This document shows, one piece after another, positions 1 through 5,208 of a DNA stretch of 5,208 nucleotides. Source of the stretch: Prevotellaceae bacterium UBA3849 (GTDB taxonomy: Bacteria; Bacteroidota; Bacteroidia; Bacteroidales; Bacteroidaceae). Numbering within the stretch: the stretch's first letter is position 1; each line of letters begins with the position of its first letter. The notes under the pieces were generated by a model. The model worked only from the letters and a program-made list of their open reading frames with translations, did no database searches and was not told the DNA's origin. The translations under genes were made by a program, and so were the position numbers. The DNA lies in assembly GCA_002392645.1 (NCBI GenBank), contig DGHL01000092.1:1-5208 (forward strand). Reading direction: 5' to 3'.

Positions 1-66
1 GAGGGCAAAATGTTAGCTGATAAGGGAGCATAGCGGGCTATGTGACCGCAGAAGTTAACAGGTTGC
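1..66 (+). repeat. Direct repeat core, copy A
   Basis: This sequence matches 5143-5208 in the same orientation at 61 of 66 positions. The first 54 bases differ only at position 27 (A here, G in the other copy). The remaining differences cluster in the last 12 bases, at 55, 56, 62 and 64. It contains the palindrome at 29-42. The window begins at the first base of the match, so the true left limit of the repeat in this copy may lie outside. Confidence 0.95.
29..42 (+). other. Stem-loop in repeat core, copy A
   Basis: CATAGCGGGCTATG is a perfect inverted repeat of 6 bases around a GG centre, realistically a 5-bp stem with a CGGG loop. A competing pairing exists between GCGG (33-36) and CCGC (46-49), so the RNA could adopt two exclusive folds. 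No T-run follows, so it is not an intrinsic terminator. It is fully conserved in the second copy. Confidence 0.55.
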
Positions 67-124
67 ACCGAAAGAAAACAAAAAGATGACATAATGATAT
101 TCATATAATTGACTAATTTAACTC

Positions 125-145
125 GTGGGAATTTTTAGAACCCAC
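125..145 (+). other. Short stem-loop upstream of the first gene
   Basis: GTGGG (125-129) can pair with CCCAC (141-145) across an 11-base AT-rich loop. The right arm is part of the inverted terminus at 130-146. If transcription starts upstream, the hairpin would sit in the 5' untranslated region, 22 bases before the start codon. Copy B has no matching GTGGG partner within the visible sequence, so the hairpin is not a conserved part of both termini. Confidence 0.35.
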
Positions 146-146
146 C
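130..146 (-). repeat. Inverted flanking repeat, right arm
   Basis: Read on the minus strand this is GGTGGGTTCTAAAAATT, matching GGTGGGTTCTATGAATT at 5098-5114 in 15 of 17 bases. Within it, a 12-bp stretch (136-147 against 5097-5108) is perfectly inverted. The two arms enclose both genes and lie inside the direct repeats. This is the layout expected if each arm is one terminus of separate copies of a single element. Confidence 0.85.
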
Positions 147-167
147 TCTAAGAATACCATCCATATT

Positions 168-2144
168 ATGAATAAAAGGACACTGATTATGGCTTTTGCC
201 ATTGCGTTAACCATGAATGCAGCCGCACAGTTGCAGACTGACACCATGGCGCTTAACCATGCCATAGAGCGATTTCTCGGCTCAGGACAGATGATATGCA
301 AGGACACGCATTGGAGCCATGCAATGAGTCAATGGTCTTTCAAGCAGACCGTTGAGGGTGAAACCATGCAGGAGCCTCAGGCGTTGACTGAATTGAAGGA
401 AGTTTTCAGCCAGTATGCCGCGAAGGCTACGTCTGCATATATCCTTGATGGCGAGAAGAGTGTCTTGCCGTTTAACTTGATGAAGGTAAAACGTCAGGAT
501 AATTTTTACAAATATATCACAGGCCACTTCCTGCTGGAACAAGGTATGAACCTACGTCTCCTTGTCTTTTCAGAGGGAGGTAAGGATGCCATCTATGGAC
601 TGGAATGGCGCATTGTGCCAGTAACAGACCACAACGGCAAGTCATGGTGTACGTGTGAAGGAGAATTGTTCAAGTTTGACCATGGAACGTGGAACGTTGA
701 TTCATATACGCAGTATGATGTGTGGGAACATGCCTCCAGCTTGAAACCGATGAGTCAAGGCGACATGACAAAATATGAGAATATATCGTCTCAGATGAAA
801 TTCATTACCGAACGCTTTGCATCTAACAAGAAAGGTAGCAAGGAAAACGATGCTGCGTTCTATATGATAGACAAACTCTGCAGGGAATATAATGGCAGAT
901 TGACAGAGAAACAATATGAAAACCTGAAAAAAATTACTCAGCCGATTACCAAAAGGGCTGATGAGACACAGAAGCGAATTTATGCAGATGCTTTCCAAAA
1001 TTTATTGAAAAAGCATGTGCACTCTTTGCCCCTAAAGTACATTCGCCAAATGAGTTGTTTGTCAGACGAAATATTTCCAAGTTATGGGCAGGCAAAAATG
1101 ATGTGTGTGAATTATGGATTGCAAGATATGTCACAGCTGTCCGTAACGCAGAAAGTGACGGGAAAGGCTAAAGGAAAGATTACTATACAACCGCAGTACC
1201 CATACATGGAGTCCTATGAAGCGAACAGCGCTGACAGTTCTTTCTACTTGACGGAAGATTATATAAAAGACCAATTGCTGCGTGTCAGTGATGCAAAGGG
1301 CAATAGCATGATGATATTTGCGGATGGTACGGATGCCGATATTGACATTGAGAACATGACAGTGAGCGGTTCGGCGCTTAACAACCGCTTTGCTGAGGTG
1401 CAAAGGCAGATTAAGGCTTACAGGCAGGAAATGCGTAAGTATGCCTACCTTAATCATGACGGAAGCTATGACATAATAGACAAAAAAGGCTATAAGGATT
1501 TTTATAAGGAGTTACACCAGTTCAGGTTGCGGTTGATTGAAGAAAACACAGACAACCTGATACCTGCATGGATACTTGCTGAAAGTTTCGTGATGATGGA
1601 CTGCGAGGAGTTGTCGCGCTTCATGGTTCGTGGTCGTGTGTATTCTGACAATATAGCCATGCAACCCGTATGGAGTTATTATGAGGGTTTGCAGAAACGC
1701 AAAGCCGGAATGGAATATACAGACATTGCATGCACTGACACTGATGGACAACAGCGCCGTTTGAGTGAATACATAGGACATGGCGATTATGTAGTATTGC
1801 ACTTCTGGCAGACCACATCATCGATAACAAGAAAAGGAGCCAAGTCATGCAAGCAGATTGCAAGAAAGTACAAAGACCGCAACCTGCGTGTCGTTGGTAT
1901 GGCATTTGATAAAGATAAAGAAGAATGGAAGCGATATGTAAAGAAACGCGACCTTGCGTTTGAACACTTGACGGCATCTGACGTGACATCAGAGATAAAC
2001 TTCAGCACTACAGATATAGCAAAGGCTTATGGCATAACAGCTTTACCTGAGACAATAGTGTTTGACCCTGACGGCCGCATATTATGCACCGGACTTGAGG
2101 ACGATGACCTTAAAGCGTATCTGCAGCAAATATTCGGAGAATGA
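168..2144 (+). CDS. Exported TlpA/AhpC-like thioredoxin-fold protein with degenerate CxxC site
   Basis: The 658-residue product starts with a signal peptide (residues 1 to about 20: MNKR, a hydrophobic core, then NAAA before Q), so it should be exported to the periplasm or envelope; there is no lipobox cysteine. Residues 21-325 match no domain I can name; they are rich in helices and include a CxC at 161/163. Residues about 327-420 resemble DUF4369, ending in the typical VSGSALNN (399-406). A helical linker with ENTDNLIPAW leads to a C-terminal thioredoxin fold (about 514-658). The fold signature is clear: GMEYTD strand, HFW (545-547), cis-proline P627 in LPET, and FDPDGRI. The redox motif W-C-G-P-C is replaced by T-S-S-I-T (550-554), so both catalytic cysteines are absent and thiol-disulfide exchange is unlikely. 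Family members with DUF4369 plus thioredoxin are usually much shorter. The start is set by the signal peptide; upstream sequence is AT-rich without Shine-Dalgarno. It is probably co-transcribed with the barrel gene 52 bases downstream. Exact role unknown. Confidence 0.9.
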   Translation: MNKRTLIMAFAIALTMNAAAQLQTDTMALNHAIERFLGSGQMICKDTHWSHAMSQWSFKQTVEGETMQEPQALTELKEVFSQYAAKATSAYILDGEKSVLPFNLMKVKRQDNFYKYITGHFLLEQGMNLRLLVFSEGGKDAIYGLEWRIVPVTDHNGKSWCTCEGELFKFDHGTWNVDSYTQYDVWEHASSLKPMSQGDMTKYENISSQMKFITERFASNKKGSKENDAAFYMIDKLCREYNGRLTEKQYENLKKITQPITKRADETQKRIYADAFQNLLKKHVHSLPLKYIRQMSCLSDEIFPSYGQAKMMCVNYGLQDMSQLSVTQKVTGKAKGKITIQPQYPYMESYEANSADSSFYLTEDYIKDQLLRVSDAKGNSMMIFADGTDADIDIENMTVSGSALNNRFAEVQRQIKAYRQEMRKYAYLNHDGSYDIIDKKGYKDFYKELHQFRLRLIEENTDNLIPAWILAESFVMMDCEELSRFMVRGRVYSDNIAMQPVWSYYEGLQKRKAGMEYTDIACTDTDGQQRRLSEYIGHGDYVVLHFWQTTSSITRKGAKSCKQIARKYKDRNLRVVGMAFDKDKEEWKRYVKKRDLAFEHLTASDVTSEINFSTTDIAKAYGITALPETIVFDPDGRILCTGLEDDDLKAYLQQIFGE

Positions 2145-2196
2145 TAATGATTAATGATTCAATAAAACAGTTTTTGAAACAGTAATAACTCAATAG
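2145..2196 (+). other. Short intergenic gap within the probable operon
   Basis: The 52 bases between the two genes are AT-rich, with further stop codons right after the first gene's TGA. They contain a 7-bp direct repeat AAACAGT at 2165-2171 and 2177-2183, spaced 12 bases, and a weak GTTT/AAAC pairing. There is no terminator hairpin with a T-run, no Shine-Dalgarno before the ATG at 2197, and no full Bacteroidetes promoter (TAnnTTTG), only a bare TTTG. Read-through transcription is the likeliest arrangement; this is inference from spacing. Confidence 0.45.
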
Positions 2197-5097
2197 ATGA
2201 AAAAGCTTTTTATACTACTGACCTTGATGGCAATGATGGTTGCCACGGTTACATTGGCAAAGAATGAGGGTAATAAAGAGGGCAAGAAAGATAACGACAG
2301 CATATATATCTTTGGTAAGGTCTGCGACAGGTTTACGAGCAGCGCGGTGCCTAACGCCTTTTGTACGTTGATGCGCTCTGATTCTACCGTGGTGGACACG
2401 GCGCATGTATGGAGTGGAACGACGCGCAGCTATGGCTTCGGCAGCAAACAGGTGTCTCAATATGCTTTTAAGATAAAGCCGGAGGTGGGTGATTACATCA
2501 TCAAGTTGGAGCACCCAGACTACGAAACGACGTACGTAAACCACAATATAAAGAAGGTAAACAAGCGCATGTATTATACGGAAGGCCCCGATATTTTGAT
2601 GCGACGCATAAAGCGACAGCAGACTGACAGCATCGAGGGCGGCCAACTGGGCGAGGTGGTAGTCAGGGCTACCAAGGTAAAGATGGTGTGGAAGGGCGAT
2701 ACGCTGGTGTTCAATGCCGATGCCTTTAACGTGCCGGAAGGCTCTATGCTTGACGCTTTGATAAAGCAGCTGCCAGGTGTTGAGCTGAAGGAAAACGGCG
2801 AGATATTCGTCAACGGCAAGAAGATAGACAACCTTACGCTCAATGGGGCAGATTTCTTTAAGGGTGACAACAAGGTGATGCTTGAGAACCTGCCTTACTT
2901 CACCGTAAAGGATGTGAAGGTGTATAATAAGCAGACGGAAGAGAACAAGTTCCTCGGCATTAATGACGAGGACAAGAAGGAGTACACCATGGACGTTACG
3001 CTGAAGAAGGAATACCGCGGTGGCGGCACTGCCAATCTGGAGGCAGGCTATGGCACTGATGACCGTTACAAAGTGAAAGCCTTTGGCATGCTGTTTAATG
3101 ACAATTTCAGGGCTATGGCTTTTGGCGGATTGAACAATGTAAACGAGACTTCTACATATGATGATGACGGAAAGGAAAAGGAGAAATCCAGCGCTTCGGG
3201 TGACAAGCACTTCCGTCAGTTGGGAGGTATGATTGCCTATAACAGCTCTGATGACAAGTTCAAGACATCATTGAACCTCAATTCCACATGGACAGACGAA
3301 CGGACTGAGACACGTAGTAACAGAGAGACATTCCTTGACGCAGGCAACAGTTTCAGTCGCTCATTGTCAATGAGCCGCTCAAAACCTGTGGCACTCGAGG
3401 CAACAAACAGGCTTAACTGGCGCATGTCAAAGAGAATTTATTTGTATTCTTCGTTGAACATGAACTATCGACATACGGACAGAGAGTCGTCAGGACAGTC
3501 ATTGACAACCGCAGACTTGCTGATGACCGACAGCGTGAACTCTACGAAGTCGCGCTCATGGAGTCATAACAACAGATTGAGCGGCAACGGAAACCTTAAT
3601 GTCTTTTATCTTACGAACACTGCTAATGATGCACTTGGACTGGAAATTCAGGCTAATGGCAGCAAAACCTATTCGCCACAGTCGTTCAGTCAGTCGCAAT
3701 ACCGTTACTATAAGACGCTGACTACTGACGACCGTAATGAGTACAGCGACAATGCACCAAAGAATTATAGGTACTCTGCTGAGCTGGGGTATCAATACAA
3801 CTTGTCAAAACATGTAAGACTGATACCTTCTTATATTATAGAGAAGACGTACGACAGCAGTGATAACATGCAATATCGCCTTGACCAACTGGGCGAAGCA
3901 TGGGCAACAGACGGTGAACATGACTTCGGCGTGCTGCCGTCAACACGCGACTCCATGATGCTTGCCCTTGACTTGGAGAACAGTCGCAGTCAGACTACGC
4001 GCGGTTTGAAGCATACGGCAGAGATGTCGTTTGGCTTTACTGGGAAGAATTATTTTGTTTCTCTGAAAATGCCTTTACGCTTTGACCGCAAGAGCATGGA
4101 TTACCGCAGTCAGGCACTGACTACACAAATCACACGCCACTATACCATGTTTGAACCAAACGCCTACTGTTACATCGGTACATCGGGTAAGAACAGCAAA
4201 CGTCTGTTGAGTAGCTTCTCTGTAAGTAATCAGCAACCATCGATATATAATCTCATAGATCGTTCCATAACCAGTGACCCGCTTAACATAACCGTGGGAA
4301 ATCCCAACCTGCGTATGCAAACCGGATACTCATTCTATGTTGATGCCTCGGCAAGGCGCGACAGCATAGGTCAGGTGATAAAGGTATATATGAACTACAG
4401 CTTTACCCACAATGCCTTTGCCAATGGCTACACTTATGACCCAGAAACAGGTGTACGCACCTATCGTGCAGAGAACATAGCATCTGGCAACTGGTATTTC
4501 AACACACGTTTGAACTATGGTCGTGACCTTGGAGAGAAGAAGTATTTCCGCTTTGACAGTGAAGTAAGCTATACGCTTGAGAAGAGCACCGACCTTGCGA
4601 ATGTGTCGGGCAGTACGTCGTCGGTACTGAGCAGTGTCAAGACGAACGAACTGAAGCTGAAGCCTTCTGTCAGGTATCAGCGCGATAAGCTTACTCTCGG
4701 TTTCCAACATAGGACGCAATGGCGCCACTATAGCCGCAGCATAACAACAGAAATGCCTCTGCCTGCAAACACATGGGATATTACTTGGACACTGAACGGC
4801 AACTATAAGCTGCCATACGACTTTACCATCGATACCAACCTCGAACTGCGTCAGCGCCGTGGCTATGCCGACAGTGAGATGAACGACAATCGCCTTTACT
4901 GGGATGCCTCGCTGACGAAGTCGTTCAAGGCAGGAAGATGGCTGCTGAAACTGCGTGGCTATGACATTTTGGGACAGGTGTCAAACCTGCGCTACAGCGT
5001 CAATGCACAAGGACGCACCGAGACATGGACCAATGCCATGCGTCGATACGCCCTGTTCACCGTTGCGTATAAGTTTACGCAAAAGCCAAAGAAATAA
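2197..5097 (+). CDS. Outer-membrane beta-barrel, TonB-dependent-receptor-like protein
   Basis: The 966-residue product has a signal peptide (residues 1-21, MKKLFILL to TLA) and should insert in the outer membrane. Residues about 35-140 look like a carboxypeptidase-regulatory-like beta-sandwich (SIYIFGKVCD, YIIKLEHPDYE). A plug-like domain follows at about 151-270: LGEVVV, which resembles the segment preceding SusC-type plugs, then VFNADAF, QLPGVELKENG (191-201), VNGKKIDNLTLNG (205-217), and LPYFTVKDVKVY. From about residue 275 to the end, alternating aromatic and polar strands with acidic, serine-rich loops form the barrel, fitting the outer membrane protein beta-barrel family (PF14905 type). 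The last strand RYALFTVAYKF is followed by a short basic tail. Length is usual for the group. Substrate is unknown; no SusD partner is adjacent, which argues against classic glycan import. The start is supported by the signal peptide. It probably forms an operon with the preceding exported thioredoxin-like gene. The frame appears intact. Confidence 0.92.
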   Translation: MKKLFILLTLMAMMVATVTLAKNEGNKEGKKDNDSIYIFGKVCDRFTSSAVPNAFCTLMRSDSTVVDTAHVWSGTTRSYGFGSKQVSQYAFKIKPEVGDYIIKLEHPDYETTYVNHNIKKVNKRMYYTEGPDILMRRIKRQQTDSIEGGQLGEVVVRATKVKMVWKGDTLVFNADAFNVPEGSMLDALIKQLPGVELKENGEIFVNGKKIDNLTLNGADFFKGDNKVMLENLPYFTVKDVKVYNKQTEENKFLGINDEDKKEYTMDVTLKKEYRGGGTANLEAGYGTDDRYKVKAFGMLFNDNFRAMAFGGLNNVNETSTYDDDGKEKEKSSASGDKHFRQLGGMIAYNSSDDKFKTSLNLNSTWTDERTETRSNRETFLDAGNSFSRSLSMSRSKPVALEATNRLNWRMSKRIYLYSSLNMNYRHTDRESSGQSLTTADLLMTDSVNSTKSRSWSHNNRLSGNGNLNVFYLTNTANDALGLEIQANGSKTYSPQSFSQSQYRYYKTLTTDDRNEYSDNAPKNYRYSAELGYQYNLSKHVRLIPSYIIEKTYDSSDNMQYRLDQLGEAWATDGEHDFGVLPSTRDSMMLALDLENSRSQTTRGLKHTAEMSFGFTGKNYFVSLKMPLRFDRKSMDYRSQALTTQITRHYTMFEPNAYCYIGTSGKNSKRLLSSFSVSNQQPSIYNLIDRSITSDPLNITVGNPNLRMQTGYSFYVDASARRDSIGQVIKVYMNYSFTHNAFANGYTYDPETGVRTYRAENIASGNWYFNTRLNYGRDLGEKKYFRFDSEVSYTLEKSTDLANVSGSTSSVLSSVKTNELKLKPSVRYQRDKLTLGFQHRTQWRHYSRSITTEMPLPANTWDITWTLNGNYKLPYDFTIDTNLELRQRRGYADSEMNDNRLYWDASLTKSFKAGRWLLKLRGYDILGQVSNLRYSVNAQGRTETWTNAMRRYALFTVAYKFTQKPKK

Positions 5098-5114
5098 GGT
5101 GGGTTCTATGAATT
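5098..5114 (+). repeat. Inverted flanking repeat, left arm
   Basis: GGTGGGTTCTATGAATT is the inverted counterpart of 130-146, with mismatches only at the two bases after GGTGGGTTCTA. The exact 12-bp inverted match spans 5097-5108. It lies 28 bases before the core direct repeat, whereas the arm in copy A lies 63 bases after its core. The arms therefore fall on opposite sides of the core in the two copies. Confidence 0.85.
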
Positions 5115-5170
5115 AGCTTTGACAGATTTTCGGATTTATTTCGAGGGCAAAATGTTAGCTGATAAGGGGG

Positions 5171-5184
5171 CATAGCGGGCTATG
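5171..5184 (+). other. Stem-loop in repeat core, copy B
   Basis: Same palindrome as at 29-42, CATAGCGGGCTATG, with the alternative partner CCGC at 5188-5191. Identity between the copies covers both arms and the loop, so covariation cannot be judged from this pair. Confidence 0.55.
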
Positions 5185-5195
5185 TGACCGCAGAA

Positions 5196-5208
5196 GCGAA
5201 CAGTTCGC
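5196..5208 (+). other. Perfect palindrome at the 3' end of copy B
   Basis: GCGAACAGTTCGC is a 6-base inverted repeat around a single A; as RNA it would fold as a 4-bp stem with a 5-base loop. Copy A has GTTAACAGGTTGC at the aligned place, where the pairing is mostly lost. It could be a protein-binding palindrome or part of a longer hairpin cut by the window end. Confidence 0.4.

Larger units (their letters stand above)
1..92 (-). other. Open minus-strand reading frame through repeat copy A (doubtful small gene)
   Basis: On the minus strand an ATG at 92-90 opens a frame that runs to the window edge without a stop, at least 30 codons, beginning MSSFCFLSV and reading on into FCGHIARYAPLSANILP. 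The core of the peptide is identical in the second repeat copy, where the frame ends with a stop at 5138-5136. I do not recognise a protein family. The conservation may only reflect conserved DNA, and only one informative substitution (position 27, synonymous) falls in the shared core. No ribosome binding site or promoter is evident. It is recorded because annotation pipelines may call it a hypothetical protein; it is most likely not a real gene. Confidence 0.15.
1..146 (+). mobile_element. Right part of a MITE-like intergenic repeat element (copy A, partial)
   Basis: This non-coding stretch upstream of the first gene holds a 54-66 bp core (1-66) that recurs at the other end of the window, then an AT-rich segment (67-129). 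It closes with AATTTTTAGAACCCACC (130-146), which is the reverse complement, 15 of 17 bases, of the sequence starting copy B. Placing copy B's left end on copy A's right end gives a composite of about 190 bp: inverted terminus, 28 bp, core, about 64 bp, inverted terminus. No transposase is visible, so it would be a non-autonomous element or another dispersed repeat. The repeats and the inverted motif are seen directly; their union into one element is inference, because neither copy is complete here. The alternative is a conserved regulatory leader repeated in front of paralogous operons. The element ends 21 bp before the first gene's start, so any promoter for that gene probably lies inside it. 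Confidence 0.42.
5098..5208 (+). mobile_element. Left part of the MITE-like intergenic repeat element (copy B, partial)
   Basis: The element begins at the first base after the barrel gene's TAA (5095-5097) with GGTGGGTTCTATGAATT. It continues through a 28-base AT-rich spacer and enters the core repeat at 5143, running off the window. It has no transposase and no intrinsic terminator that I can see (no GC stem followed by T-run). Abutting the stop codon exactly is notable: either the element inserted there, or it supplied the last codons or the stop. Target-site duplication cannot be tested, because the far end of this copy is outside the window. Confidence 0.42.
5143..5208 (+). repeat. Direct repeat core, copy B
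   Basis: This matches 1-66 in 61 of 66 bases, same orientation, and continues to the last base of the window. The substitutions at the 3' end turn the region 5196-5208 into a perfect palindrome that is absent from copy A. The minus-strand frame encoding FCGHIARYAPLSANILPS is also open here and ends with a stop at 5138-5136. Confidence 0.95.

Noticed and set aside
1..66. tRNA or other known structural RNA gene in the repeat.
   Set aside because: There is no cloverleaf pairing, no T-loop motif and no recognised RNA family signature; only short hairpins are visible.
104..111. TATAATTG as a possible Bacteroidetes -7 element (consensus TAnnTTTG) for the first gene.
   Set aside because: It has one mismatch, and no TTG -33 element lies at the right distance upstream. 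AT-rich DNA here would give such matches by chance.
2161..2196. Intrinsic terminator or separate promoter between the two genes.
   Set aside because: The only pairing is GTTT/AAAC, with no GC stem and T-run, and TTTTTG lacks the preceding TA of the promoter consensus.
2215..3210. A 331-codon open frame on the minus strand, opposite the barrel gene.
   Set aside because: It lies wholly inside the barrel gene, lacks domain signatures and has a His/Leu/Ile/Val-rich composition typical of the antisense of a coding frame. The plus-strand frame has a signal peptide, plug and barrel pattern.
168..5097. A SusC/SusD polysaccharide utilisation locus.
   Set aside because: There is no SusD-like lipoprotein, glycoside hydrolase or regulator; the barrel matches the shorter SusD-independent outer-membrane family better.
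1..5208. A small circular plasmid whose ends overlap in the assembly.
   Set aside because: The ends differ at 5 of 66 bases, including clustered changes, and no replication or mobilisation gene is present.

Overview
This window looks like accessory chromosomal DNA from a Bacteroidales bacterium, most likely Prevotella or a close relative such as Segatella. That is inferred from the protein families: a secreted TlpA-like thioredoxin-fold protein with a DUF4369-like domain, and a large outer-membrane beta-barrel with an N-terminal carboxypeptidase-regulatory-like domain. Neither start codon has a Shine-Dalgarno sequence, which is usual in this phylum. No rRNA, tRNA, CRISPR array, transposase or phage gene is present.

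Layout. Positions 1-146 are the right-hand part of a repeated intergenic element. Positions 168-2144 encode a 658-residue exported protein ending in a thioredoxin fold. After a 52-base gap, positions 2197-5097 encode a 966-residue outer-membrane barrel protein of the TonB-dependent-receptor type. Immediately after its stop codon, positions 5098-5208 are the left-hand part of a second copy of the same repeated element, cut off by the window end. Both genes are on the + strand and are probably one operon.

Function. Both products carry signal peptides. The first should sit in the periplasm or on the envelope; the second should form an outer-membrane barrel. The thioredoxin domain keeps the fold signature, including the cis-proline, but the CxxC redox site reads S-S-I-T. 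It is therefore probably a non-redox domain with a scaffold or binding role, perhaps serving the neighbouring barrel. No SusD-type lipoprotein lies in the window, so this is not a standard SusCD glycan-uptake pair.

The most unusual signal is the flanking DNA. A 66-bp sequence occurs as a direct repeat at both window ends, 61/66 identical. A 17-bp motif (GGTGGGTTCTAnnAATT) lies just inside the repeats in inverted orientation, 15/17 matching. The simplest reading is that both flanks are copies of one roughly 190-bp element with terminal inverted repeats, like a MITE or other dispersed intergenic repeat, of which the window holds only the right part of one copy and the left part of the other. 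A minus-strand reading frame stays open through the core of both copies and encodes the same peptide.
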